Notes: a model not told the origin generated them from the sequence alone. A DNA stretch of 15,739 bases from Clostridiales bacterium (GCA_014799645.1 JAAVHQ010000021.1:31661-47399); one strand, 5' to 3'. Positions 1 through 7,116 are shown, numbered from the stretch's first letter. Program-made: numbers and translations.

Positions 1-44
1 TATTATTGATATATTATATATAGACAAAAGACAGGGGAAGTAAA

Positions 45-608
45 ATGCAAGAGCCTTATTGGTGGTACGTCCTATTTGTAAAAGCGAATAGCGAAAAGAG
101 CGTAATAAACGATATATCCAATTTTGCCATAGCAAATAAGATACAGTGCGAATTCGAGGCTTTCGTGCCTGAGTCCGAACACTATTTTAGGAGCAAGAAA
201 AATAGGGAAGTAGGCAAGCAATATGCAAAAAGACCGTTGTTCCCCGGCTACGTCTTTATAGAAACCAATTTGCCATCGCAAGAATTTATAGAGAATTTTG
301 CTCAATTTATTTATAATTCCGAAGACGTAATCAAACTTCTTAGGTACGGCAATTCCGACAAAATCGCTTTGTCAGATGAAGAAAGACAAAGATTTGAATA
401 CCTATTCAAAGGCAAGCGTTATTTAGAGCATTCGCAAGGCTATATCGAAGGAGATAAAGTAATCGTTACTTTCGGACCGCTTGTCGGACACGAAGGCAGT
501 ATTAAGCATATCAATAGACACAACCGTATAGCGATTATCGAATTTGAGATGTTTGGAAAGTTGATGACGGTCAAAGTCGCGTTGGAGATTATCAAACGCG
601 TTCCGTAA
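45..608 (+). CDS. NusG-family transcription antiterminator, LoaP-like
   Basis: This 187-residue protein has the two-domain layout of NusG paralogs. An NGN domain occupies about residues 6-105, with the aromatic start W-W-Y-V-L-F-V-K and the box K-R-P-L-F-P-G-Y-V-F at 62-71. A KOW domain follows at about 136-165, with G-D-K-V and G-P-L-V-G-H-E-G. NusG-type proteins bind RNA polymerase through the NGN domain, and specialised paralogs (LoaP in Firmicutes, UpxY in Bacteroides, RfaH in Proteobacteria) prevent early termination in particular long operons. The length, the missing acidic insert and the Gram-positive context favour LoaP over housekeeping NusG, which normally sits between secE and rplK. 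Start: ATG with AGGGGAAG at 33-40, four bases upstream. The next gene is convergent, so no target operon follows on this strand. AT-rich sequence at 10-20 could hold a -10 box, but any -35 is outside the window. Confident of the family, moderately of the LoaP subtype. Confidence 0.88.
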   Translation: MQEPYWWYVLFVKANSEKSVINDISNFAIANKIQCEFEAFVPESEHYFRSKKNREVGKQYAKRPLFPGYVFIETNLPSQEFIENFAQFIYNSEDVIKLLRYGNSDKIALSDEERQRFEYLFKGKRYLEHSQGYIEGDKVIVTFGPLVGHEGSIKHINRHNRIAIIEFEMFGKLMTVKVALEIIKRVP

Positions 609-629
609 AAACCTTTTACCAATTTTTTT
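605..629 (+). terminator. Weak intrinsic terminator candidate after the NusG-like gene
   Basis: GTAAAA (605-610) and TTTTAC (614-619) can pair around a 3-base loop, and T7 follows at 623-629 after four bases. The stem is short and AT-rich and includes the stop codon of the gene, so it may be too weak to act. No better terminator is seen in the 26 bases before the convergent gene. Confidence 0.27.
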
Positions 630-634
630 GTTGC

Positions 635-2257
635 TTACAAAATATAAACTTTTACCGCGTATCCGTCTACGACCGTCTTGAATCTACCGTTGGTCTCGAC
701 GGTTTCGCCCGTCCACTGTTCGGTAAGAGTATACGTATTTTTGTGACACATTTGCACGTATTTATCGTCAACAAGCGGTTTCAAATCCACAGTAATTTGG
801 CGTTTACCTCTTTTACGATTGAAAAGACATATTGCCGTTCTGTTGTCCGAGAGCGGTTTTGCAAGTACGTCAACCGCGCCTTTTCTGACAAGTTTTGCCT
901 GTTTGCCGAGCGGATCTTGATTTATCGCAATCATTTTCGCATTTGTCACTATTTCCAGCACGTCCTCTCTTATAGAGCGCAGATCGTTGCCGAGAATGAG
1001 CGGAGCGTTGAGCATACACCAAAGGCTAAAATGCGATTTGTTTTGTTCGTAGGTGAGTTTGCCGTTGCCTACTTCAAGCATATCGGGGTCGTTCCACGCG
1101 CCGATAGACGAATACTCGTGAAGTTTTGCGGTATGGCGATAGAGCATATTTATCCACTTCCAATTAGGAGTTATGTCGGGAGTAGTACGCCACAAATTAC
1201 CCGCTTTTGCGCCCCATTTGTAAGGTCTGTTTAGACCCCATTCGCAAATAGAGAAGGTGATAGGTTTCTCTTCTTCGCCCGTCTCTTCGGCCACTCTTGC
1301 CGTCGCCTTTTTGAGGGCTTGTCCCATCTTGTAATACTGCAAAGCCGCGGAGTCCGCGCGACAGGTTACGGGGTTGCTCAACTCAATCGTGTTCATACCT
1401 TTTTTGAGGTGTACGATTTGTTGGAATCTAGCCGTTGTATTAAAGAATTTTTGATGTGGAATTTCGTATATATAATTTACGCCGTTGACTTTGGCTACCA
1501 ACAGTTTGTTGTACCAGCCTTTTTTCTTTATACACAAAGTCAATACGTATTTTCCCTCTTCGTCGATATAGATATTGTCAAAGGTCGCAATACCTCTCGC
1601 TTTGTCAAGTCCGGATATATAATATCCGCCCGGCACTTTCTTTTTGGACATGAACTTAGCCAAGCCTTCAAGTTTAGCGTCTTTACAGTTGAAAATTCTT
1701 CCTTCTTTTTCGCCTAGCGGAACGAGTTCCAAAGCGTAGACGAGCGGAGCGTATTTGCTATATCTTTCGTTGTGACAGAAGTCGTATTTGAGATATTCGA
1801 TACCCCATCTTGCAATATTGAGAGCGTCCTTTTCTTCGTTGTGCAAACTTGCGGGAAGATTTTCGCAAGTAAGCGTACCGTTGGAAGAGTATATACCTAC
1901 CTTTAAGCCCAAATCGTTGAGTTTGTTGACAAGATAGGGGATACCGCTTTTGAACTTAACCAAGTCGCCTTGCAAGTTGCCGTTCTCGTCGCGCATATTC
2001 GAATGCCAGTTGTCGTCGATATTTATGAATTTGTAACCCGCGTCAAGCAAGCCTTTTTCTACCATAGCTTTGCCGGTATCGAGTATAAGGTCCTCGTCAA
2101 TCGTGTTTTTGAAAGTATTCCAACTTGCCCAACCCATAGGCGGAGTGAGCGCAACGCCGTTGTTGTATTTTTCTCCCAAATCGAGTTTTGCCGTTCTCTT
2201 ATGCGGAGTAAGCAACATTTTTAGATAACATGACGGACACATACCGTTTCTTTTCAT
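635..2257 (-). CDS. GH27 alpha-galactosidase with inserted carbohydrate-binding-like domain
   Basis: A glycoside hydrolase family 27 retaining enzyme of 540 residues, expected to release terminal alpha-galactose (or a related sugar) from oligosaccharides. The barrel starts with L-T-P-P-M-G-W-A-S-W-N and has I-D-D-N-W near residue 82. The nucleophile is the Asp in Y-L-K-Y-D-F-C (D159) and the acid/base is the Asp in W-R-T-T-P-D-I (D361). Further GH27 signatures are C-E-W-G, W-N-D-P-D-M-L-E-V-G-N and I-N-Q-D-P-L-G-K. A C-terminal beta domain ends the protein. Between the catalytic residues lies an insert of about 125 residues (roughly 180-309) not found in short plant or human-type enzymes, with a CBM6/35-like pattern (Y-Y-I-S-G-L, V-N-G, V-H-L-K-K-G-M-N-T-I-E-L). 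There is no signal peptide, so it is probably cytoplasmic. A C-P-S-C pair sits near the N-terminus. The start is the ATG at 2257: an in-frame upstream GTG lies inside the Shine-Dalgarno sequence. Confidence 0.93.
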   Translation of the reverse strand: MKRNGMCPSCYLKMLLTPHKRTAKLDLGEKYNNGVALTPPMGWASWNTFKNTIDEDLILDTGKAMVEKGLLDAGYKFINIDDNWHSNMRDENGNLQGDLVKFKSGIPYLVNKLNDLGLKVGIYSSNGTLTCENLPASLHNEEKDALNIARWGIEYLKYDFCHNERYSKYAPLVYALELVPLGEKEGRIFNCKDAKLEGLAKFMSKKKVPGGYYISGLDKARGIATFDNIYIDEEGKYVLTLCIKKKGWYNKLLVAKVNGVNYIYEIPHQKFFNTTARFQQIVHLKKGMNTIELSNPVTCRADSAALQYYKMGQALKKATARVAEETGEEEKPITFSICEWGLNRPYKWGAKAGNLWRTTPDITPNWKWINMLYRHTAKLHEYSSIGAWNDPDMLEVGNGKLTYEQNKSHFSLWCMLNAPLILGNDLRSIREDVLEIVTNAKMIAINQDPLGKQAKLVRKGAVDVLAKPLSDNRTAICLFNRKRGKRQITVDLKPLVDDKYVQMCHKNTYTLTEQWTGETVETNGRFKTVVDGYAVKVYIL

Positions 2258-2262
2258 AAATT

Positions 2263-2269
2263 CCACCTC
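2263..2269 (-). promoter_or_regulatory. Shine-Dalgarno of the GH27 gene, fixes its start
   Basis: On the minus strand GAGGTGG lies five bases before the ATG at 2257. The GTG at 2266, which would add three residues, is part of this site and has no SD of its own, so the ATG is the better start. Confidence 0.75.
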
Positions 2270-2299
2270 ATATACCGTCGCTTGCGCAACTATACAGTC

Positions 2300-2328
2300 A
2301 TTTTACCATATTTTGGTATTCTAGTCAA
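2300..2328 (-). promoter_or_regulatory. Sigma-A promoter of the GH27 gene
   Basis: On the minus strand TTGACT (2323-2328) and TAAAAT (2300-2305) are separated by 17 bp and point toward the GH27 gene, whose ATG is about 43 bases beyond the -10. An inverted repeat, TACCA / TGGTA around five bases (2304-2318), covers the -10 edge and spacer and could be an operator for a sugar-responsive repressor (inference). Confidence 0.7.
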
Positions 2329-2401
2329 TAGCGACTTATCGGCAGGCTGAATATGTTATGAGAATAACGGCGTCTATTTGAGCGTTTTTTTGTCAAAATC
2401 A

Positions 2402-2430
2402 TTGACAATGAGTATCGTATTTAATAGATA
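2402..2430 (+). promoter_or_regulatory. Sigma-A promoter of the lipoprotein gene, with dyad
   Basis: TTGACA (2402-2407), a 17-bp spacer and TAGATA (2425-2430) lie upstream of the gene starting at 2466. A near-perfect dyad, GATAATA-T-TATTATC (2427-2441), overlaps the -10 and continues into the expected start site. The site is divergent from the GH27 promoter, with about 73 bp between the two -35 boxes. Confidence 0.72.
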
Positions 2431-2465
2431 ATATTATTATCAAAGATTTATCAAGAGGAAAGAAT

Positions 2466-3377
2466 ATGAAAAAATTTGCTAGCATAATTTTGATTTTATC
2501 TATAAGCGTATCGCTGATATTTTGCGCGGTAGGATGCGGCGGCAGTTCGGGCGGCGCGAATTTTGAGGTCGAGGACAAGAATTTCGGCAATTATGACGAA
2601 GCCAACGTTGTGGACGGAATGAGCGCATTTGACCTCGTCACGGAAGCGTACGCCAACTTTGTTGAAGACACGAATTTCGTCAGAGAAGAATACTTTACTT
2701 TTGCGGCGCAGAACGGAAAACTCGCGTCGAGAAATACCCACCTCATTCGCAAGATGCAAGGTGATAAAATCTATTCGCAAGAAGTCATCTACGGTACGGG
2801 TCTTGATAAAGGAACTTGCGTGAAGAGATATTATTTTGACGGCAACAACGCTTACGAGATATACGACACCGCGAAAAGAAACGTATCTTACGACAAGAAG
2901 TCAGGCGAATTTGAAGTTAAGTCTTGGGGAAAGTTCGCCCCGTTTGACGGCGACGTCGAGGAAGAAAACTGGGCTATTAAGGAAAAGATGACCACTTACG
3001 ATATTTCCAAGAAAGAATATATGTCGAAGACGAATCATACCGACAAAGTCTACAAAGTGGGAGACACTTATTACTGTACGCTTGCGATTGACTGCTCGCT
3101 TGATATGATGAAAGGCGTACAAAGGGAAGCGATGGAAGAATTTCTCGACACGCTGTCGGCAAAAGAGGACGGTTTTTCCATTGAAGACACTACGATCGAC
3201 TTTGCTATCGCCGAGATTGACGGCAAGATGAAAATCAAAATTTGGCGCAGAAACGAGAAGTATTCGGGCAAGCATTCCACAGGCATTACCGTATCTTGCG
3301 AACAGACTTGTTTGAGTTATTACAGATACGGCGAAGGATACGAGATTTCAGCGGACGACTTACTCAATTTGGCATAG
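2466..3377 (+). CDS. Lipoprotein of unknown function
   Basis: A 303-residue protein with a type II signal peptide: M-K-K, a hydrophobic stretch to about residue 20, then the lipobox A-V-G-C with the lipidated Cys at 24, followed by a Gly/Ser tether. The mature part is rich in alternating charged and aromatic strands (for example K-R-Y-Y-F-D-G-N-N-A-Y-E-I-Y) and ends with D-L-L-N-L-A. I do not recognise a named family. The strand pattern recalls LolA/LppX-like half-barrel lipoproteins, a weak impression only. The segment Y-F-x-x-N-x-A-Y-x-I resembles the anchor motif repeated in the giant lipoprotein at 8552. Start: ATG with AAGAGGAA at 2453-2460. It has its own promoter, no clear terminator downstream, and a 165-bp gap to GAPDH. 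It is attached to the outer face of the membrane, with role unknown. Confidence 0.85.
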   Translation: MKKFASIILILSISVSLIFCAVGCGGSSGGANFEVEDKNFGNYDEANVVDGMSAFDLVTEAYANFVEDTNFVREEYFTFAAQNGKLASRNTHLIRKMQGDKIYSQEVIYGTGLDKGTCVKRYYFDGNNAYEIYDTAKRNVSYDKKSGEFEVKSWGKFAPFDGDVEEENWAIKEKMTTYDISKKEYMSKTNHTDKVYKVGDTYYCTLAIDCSLDMMKGVQREAMEEFLDTLSAKEDGFSIEDTTIDFAIAEIDGKMKIKIWRRNEKYSGKHSTGITVSCEQTCLSYYRYGEGYEISADDLLNLA

Positions 3378-3451
3378 GTGAAGTTTATGCTCAAAATTTT
3401 TCAAAAAATTATAAAGAAGTAAGGCTAATAAAGGAATTTTATGGAAATTGC

Positions 3452-3480
3452 TTGCCAACGACAATAATTGTTGATAAAAT
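3452..3480 (+). promoter_or_regulatory. Promoter of the GAPDH gene
   Basis: TTGCCA (3452-3457), 17 bp, TAAAAT (3475-3480). Expected transcription start is about 3487, giving a leader of roughly 55 bases that begins with the dyad listed separately. The GAPDH ribosome binding site is GGAGG at 3527-3531. Confidence 0.65.
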
Positions 3481-3487
3481 AATAAAG

Positions 3488-3505
3488 GTATAGTATTTAC
3501 TATAC
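3488..3505 (+). repeat. Perfect 18-bp dyad at the GAPDH transcription start
   Basis: GTATAGTA, two T, TACTATAC: eight-base perfect arms placed at about +1 to +18 of the predicted GAPDH transcript. It could be an operator or a 5' stem that protects the mRNA. Its ATAGTA/TACTAT half-sites also occur in the dyad at the ATPase promoter (7150-7166), with different spacing. Confidence 0.6.
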
Positions 3506-3542
3506 GTAAACTGATATTTATTTTTTGGAGGACCAATATATT

Positions 3543-4595
3543 ATGGCAAATGTAAAAGTTGCAATCAACGGTTTCGGACGTATCGGCCGTCTTGCTTTCA
3601 GACAAATGTTCGGCGCAAAAGGCTATGAAGTCGTTGCAATCAACGATTTGACAAGCCCAAAAATGCTTGCTCATCTCTTGAAGTATGATTCTACACAAGG
3701 CAATTATGCAAACGCTCACACTGTTGAGAGTTGCGAAGCTGTTCTCAACGAGGACGGAAGCGTTAAGGAAGAAGGCTACATCGTAGTAGACGGAAAGAAA
3801 ATTACGATTTATGCTAAGCCGAAGGCAAACGAACTTCCTTGGGGCAAACTTGGCGTAGACGTAGTTTTGGAATGTACCGGTTTCTACACCTCTAAGGCAA
3901 AGGCTCAAGCTCATATCGACGCTGGCGCTCGCAAGGTAGTTATTTCCGCTCCTGCAGGCAATGACCTTCCTACTATCGTTTATAACGTAAACCACAAGAC
4001 TTTGAAAGCAAGCGACAACATCATTTCCGCTGCTTCTTGTACTACCAACTGCTTGGCTCCTATGGCTAAGGCTCTCAACGAGTACGCTCCTATCATGTCG
4101 GGTATCATGACCACCGTTCATGCTTATACCGGTGATCAAATGCCTCTTGACGGACCGCAAAGAAAGGGCGATTTGAGAAGAAGCCGCGCAGCTGCTTGCA
4201 ACATCGTTCCGAACAGCACCGGCGCTGCAAAGGCAATCGGTCTTGTTATTCCTGAACTCAACGGCAAGCTTATCGGTTCTGCTCAAAGAGTTCCGACCCC
4301 GACCGGTTCTACCACTATCTTGGTAGCAGTTGTTAAGGGTCAAGCTACCAAAGAAGGTATCAACGAGGCTATGAAGAAAGCCGCTACCGAATCTTTTGCT
4401 TACAACACTGACGAAATCGTTTCCAGCGACATCATCGGCAGCAAGTTCGGTTCTATCTTCGACGCAACTCAAACCATGGTTGCTCCGATGGAAGACGGCA
4501 ATACTCAAGTTCAAGTCGTATCTTGGTATGACAACGAGAATTCTTACACCAGCCAAATGGTAAGAACTATCAAGTACTTTGCAGAACTTAAGTAA
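3543..4595 (+). CDS. gap: Glyceraldehyde-3-phosphate dehydrogenase (class I, NAD-dependent)
   Basis: Converts glyceraldehyde-3-phosphate, phosphate and NAD+ to 1,3-bisphosphoglycerate in glycolysis, in the cytoplasm as a tetramer (family knowledge). The 350-residue protein has the Rossmann motif I-N-G-F-G-R-I-G-R at 8-16, an Asp at 35 (I-N-D-L) typical of NAD preference, and the catalytic signature S-A-A-S-C-T-T-N-C with Cys166. Catalytic His193 is in T-V-H-A-Y-T-G, and the C-terminus has W-Y-D-N-E-N-S-Y. It is about 15 residues longer than the usual 335. Start: the ATG at 3543 with GGAGG eleven bases upstream; an upstream in-frame TTG overlaps that SD and is rejected. Codon use is cleaner and richer in GCT, ACC and AAG codons than in the neighbours, as expected for a highly expressed gene. 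It stands alone: no pgk, tpi or cggR next to it, and a strong terminator follows. Confidence 0.98.
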   Translation: MANVKVAINGFGRIGRLAFRQMFGAKGYEVVAINDLTSPKMLAHLLKYDSTQGNYANAHTVESCEAVLNEDGSVKEEGYIVVDGKKITIYAKPKANELPWGKLGVDVVLECTGFYTSKAKAQAHIDAGARKVVISAPAGNDLPTIVYNVNHKTLKASDNIISAASCTTNCLAPMAKALNEYAPIMSGIMTTVHAYTGDQMPLDGPQRKGDLRRSRAAACNIVPNSTGAAKAIGLVIPELNGKLIGSAQRVPTPTGSTTILVAVVKGQATKEGINEAMKKAATESFAYNTDEIVSSDIIGSKFGSIFDATQTMVAPMEDGNTQVQVVSWYDNENSYTSQMVRTIKYFAELK

Positions 4596-4619
4596 TTAAA
4601 GTTTTACGATAAAAAGAAA

Positions 4620-4647
4620 CCCCGTACGAAAGTACGGGGATTTTTTT
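4620..4647 (+). terminator. Bidirectional intrinsic terminator (GAPDH / SIS gene)
   Basis: CCCCGTAC (4620-4627), loop GAAA, GTACGGGG (4632-4639), then T7 at 4641-4647. This is an eight-pair GC-rich stem with a GNRA-type loop. On the minus strand the same stem is followed by TTTCTTTTT, so it can also stop transcripts of the convergent SIS gene. Confidence 0.95.
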
Positions 4648-4693
4648 ATTTATATTATTTAATTTTAATAATAGCTATTTTACGCATTAAAAC

Positions 4694-4707
4694 GCAATAC
4701 GTATTGC
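4694..4707. repeat. Perfect 14-bp palindrome downstream of the SIS gene
   Basis: GCAATAC/GTATTGC is a perfect palindrome with no spacer. Allowing one mismatched pair it extends to 20 bp (4691-4710). It lies 14 bases past the stop of the SIS gene in the convergent intergenic region. It has no clear T-tract, so it is a poor terminator. A protein binding site is possible; function unknown. Confidence 0.5.
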
Positions 4708-4721
4708 ATTTACACAACAAA

Positions 4722-5753
4722 TTAAAGCGTAATCGTGACTTTATTGAGGTTTCTCGGCGTGTCTACGTTAAGTCCCTTAGCAAGACCGATATTGAGCGCA
4801 AGCAAGCTTATTGCAGTGCCATAGAGTACGGGCGCTTCGAATACGTCGGCTTTTGGCATAACTATTTTGTTGCTTGCCAAGTCAAGCACTTCGGGGATAT
4901 TGCTGAATACCGTAAGATTTGCGCCAAGATTTGACACGCGACTAGCCATTTCTATGAATTCGGCGTTGAATTCGCTGTCGGGAGCGAGTATTATTACGTT
5001 GGCTTTATCGTCTACCAAAGAAAGCGGGCCGTGCATAAAGTTGGCGGATGAGTAAGAGCGGTTGAATAAATAACAACATTCCGTAAGTTTGAGCGCGCAT
5101 TCGTCGCCCGTGCCGAGCATTGCGCCGCGCGAAAGCACGATAAAGTTGTTGAGAGAACAAATCTTCTTTGCGACTTCAGCAATTTTCGGATTAAGGTCGA
5201 GAATCTCTTGAATTCTGTCAGCCAAATTCTCAAGTTTGCAGTCGAAATTACCTCTCAGCGCGTCTGTAAGCAAGTACAAAGCGAAAAGTTCGCCGATATA
5301 GGTCTTGGTAGCGGCAACGCTCTTTTCCTCTTCTACGTCCATAAATAAGTGGAAATCGCATCTTTTTGCGATAGGGCTCTGATCGTTGTTGGTCACCGCG
5401 ACCGTCATAGCGCCGTTTGCAATGGCTTTTTCCATTACGGCTACAGTGTCTTTGGACATACCGCTTTGAGATATGATTACCATACAAGTATTCTTCATAT
5501 CAACGTCTGCGTTGTAAACAGTCGTCAAAGACGGGTGATATTTGCCTACTTTGATACCTGTGAGCAAAGGACATACGAAAGAAAACACCGTAGCGGCGTT
5601 GTCGGACGTGCCTCTTGCCATCGTGACTATATTAGTAATGCCTTTTTCCTTAAAAGCCTTGAAGATTTGTGGCAAAACCGGTTTGCACGCAGCGATTGTG
5701 CGTTTCATCATCTTCGGTTCGCTGAAAATTTCTTGTTGCATTAAAGTTGTCAT
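4722..5753 (-). CDS. Double-SIS domain sugar-phosphate isomerase/deaminase
   Basis: A 343-residue protein with two SIS domains, the layout of the isomerase half of GlmS and of stand-alone AgaS, FrlB and NagB-II type enzymes acting on amino-sugar or fructosamine phosphates. SIS1 holds A-R-G-T-S-D-N-A-A near 46-54 and the phosphate-binding loop S-Q-S-G-M-S-K-D-T near 95-103. E-E-K-S-V-A-A-T-K-T-Y near 142-152 follows. SIS2 has S-R-G, A-L-K-L-T-E with the conserved Glu at 225, and F-M-H-G-P-L-S-L-V with His241. The end, D-T-P-R-N-L-N-K-V-T, matches NagB-II-like enzymes. There is no glutaminase domain, so it is not glucosamine-6-phosphate synthase. Exact substrate cannot be told. Start: ATG with GAGGT five bases upstream. 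It has its own promoter in the gap after the ATPase gene. No transporter or kinase for amino sugars is adjacent, so the pathway is open. Confidence 0.9.
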   Translation of the reverse strand: MTTLMQQEIFSEPKMMKRTIAACKPVLPQIFKAFKEKGITNIVTMARGTSDNAATVFSFVCPLLTGIKVGKYHPSLTTVYNADVDMKNTCMVIISQSGMSKDTVAVMEKAIANGAMTVAVTNNDQSPIAKRCDFHLFMDVEEEKSVAATKTYIGELFALYLLTDALRGNFDCKLENLADRIQEILDLNPKIAEVAKKICSLNNFIVLSRGAMLGTGDECALKLTECCYLFNRSYSSANFMHGPLSLVDDKANVIILAPDSEFNAEFIEMASRVSNLGANLTVFSNIPEVLDLASNKIVMPKADVFEAPVLYGTAISLLALNIGLAKGLNVDTPRNLNKVTITL

Positions 5754-5787
5754 ATATTACCTCTCAATAAAGTTGGTTTACCTGTAT

Positions 5788-5816
5788 ATTATATCATAAG
5801 TTACGGTTGCAATCAA
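5788..5816 (-). promoter_or_regulatory. Promoter of the SIS-domain gene
   Basis: On the minus strand TTGATT (5811-5816), 17 bp, perfect TATAAT (5788-5793), in the 68-bp gap between the stop of the ATPase gene and the SIS ATG. This makes separate transcription of the SIS gene likely even if read-through from the ATPase occurs. Confidence 0.75.
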
Positions 5817-5821
5817 TAGCG

Positions 5822-7090
5822 TTAGAGCAAAGTGTGGATAAATTGTTCCGCCATTCTTCCCGATTTCATACCGTTGCGAATAGCCCAAGTGAGAGCCATT
5901 TTGTCCAGCTTTTCGCTATCGATTTTTATATCGTATCTCTTAGCGATTTCGTGGACGATATTGAGGAATTCCTGCTGATCGGGCGACGGATAATAAATGC
6001 TTAGACCGAAGCGAGCGACAAGAGAAAGTTTCTCATTTTTGGTGTCGGACTTGTGCAATTCGTCCATAGAATTTATATCGTTTCCGTCGCTGTAATTTTC
6101 CTTGATTATGTGTCTTCTGTTGGACGTAGCGTAAATCAATACGTTGTTGGGCTTGACTTCAAGTCCGCCGTCTATGATTGCCTTAAAGTATTTGTATTCC
6201 ACTTCAAAGTCGTCGAAAGAGAGGTCGTCAAGATAGAGAATGAATTTATAGTTTCTGCTCGATAACCTGCTTATAATATCGCTTATAAAGGAAAATTGAT
6301 GTTTGTAAATTTCGATTACGCGAAGTCCTTGCTCGTAGTATTCGTTTATCAACGCTTTGATTGTCGAAGATTTTCCCGTGCCCATATCGCCGTACAAAAG
6401 CACGTTGTTGGCAGGCTTGCCGTCGAGAAAAGCCTTGGTATTTTCAATTACCTTTTGCTTTTGCATTTCATATCCGACAATATCGGAGAGTCCTTTTTTG
6501 TCCATATTTGTTGTGGGCAATAATTGAGAAGCGTGATGAGTGATTTTCTTCTCGGGAAGGGTGTCTTTTGCGACGACGCGGAAAGCCTTGTGCAGTCCAA
6601 GTTCTCCCACTCCGTAGACGCGATAAAAGTCGATTATAGTATTAAGAAAAGTTTGAGCAGTCTTGCACGTTTCAAGATCGCGAGAAAGTTTTGCGACGAT
6701 TTTCGCATACGGCTTGCTCGATTCTTGATTCGCGCTTACGAAATTTGTCAAAAGAGATGCTTTGTCTCCCACGAAAGAGAGCGAAGATAAGTCGTAATTG
6801 AAAATATCCATGAGAATTTTGCAATCTTCCTTTGCAAATTCCAGCAAAGTACAATCTTTCGCTTGCTTGCGTTCAAAGGCAAGAGAAAAGGCATTGACGT
6901 CGCTTGCAATAAAATACGCGACGTAATAATGCCAGCAATTTCCCTCTACTGCGTGTATATTTGCAAAATTAAGCAATTCGCCGATAGTATCAACGGGTCT
7001 TACGTCTTTATTTTCGCAAAAATCGGCGAATTTTTCGAGAAGAGTGCCGTTCGTGTCGAAAAGTCTTAATTGCCGAGTATATTTTTTCAT
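5822..7090 (-). CDS. DUF815-type AAA+-like ATPase
   Basis: A 422-residue protein. The first 190 residues are helical and lack recognisable motifs. The C-terminal part is a P-loop ATPase: Walker A G-D-M-G-T-G-K-S at 234-241, Walker B F-I-L-Y-L-D-D-L ending near 290, and a sensor-1-like A-T-S-N-R-R-H with Asn324. R-F-G-L-S-I with Arg360 is a possible arginine finger, and G-R-M-A-E-Q-F near 411 a sensor-2-like position. The motif set and the L-S-D-I-V-G-Y-E entry to the ATPase domain fit the DUF815 family, whose role is not established to my knowledge. No signal peptide or membrane segment, so cytoplasmic. Start: ATG with AGAGGTTG at 7095-7102. The SIS gene follows on the same strand but has its own promoter, so a functional link is not proven. 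Confidence 0.87.
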   Translation of the reverse strand: MKKYTRQLRLFDTNGTLLEKFADFCENKDVRPVDTIGELLNFANIHAVEGNCWHYYVAYFIASDVNAFSLAFERKQAKDCTLLEFAKEDCKILMDIFNYDLSSLSFVGDKASLLTNFVSANQESSKPYAKIVAKLSRDLETCKTAQTFLNTIIDFYRVYGVGELGLHKAFRVVAKDTLPEKKITHHASQLLPTTNMDKKGLSDIVGYEMQKQKVIENTKAFLDGKPANNVLLYGDMGTGKSSTIKALINEYYEQGLRVIEIYKHQFSFISDIISRLSSRNYKFILYLDDLSFDDFEVEYKYFKAIIDGGLEVKPNNVLIYATSNRRHIIKENYSDGNDINSMDELHKSDTKNEKLSLVARFGLSIYYPSPDQQEFLNIVHEIAKRYDIKIDSEKLDKMALTWAIRNGMKSGRMAEQFIHTLL

Positions 7091-7116
7091 CTTTCAACCT
7101 CTGTTTTCATTTTGCG

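Noticed and set aside
2258..2266. GTG start for the GH27 gene
   Set aside because: It lies within the Shine-Dalgarno sequence of the ATG at 2257.
3525..3542. TTG start adding six residues to GAPDH
   Set aside because: The TTG overlaps the GGAGG that serves the ATG at 3543, and the known N-terminus of the family begins near that ATG.
3360..4556. 398-codon minus-strand frame opposite GAPDH
   Set aside because: Completely antisense to a certain GAPDH gene, no motif and no SD. Codon bias in the highly expressed gene explains the lack of stops.
4722..5753. SIS gene as glucosamine-6-phosphate synthase (glmS)
   Set aside because: The N-terminal glutaminase domain with its Cys nucleophile is absent and the length of 343 residues fits stand-alone double-SIS enzymes.
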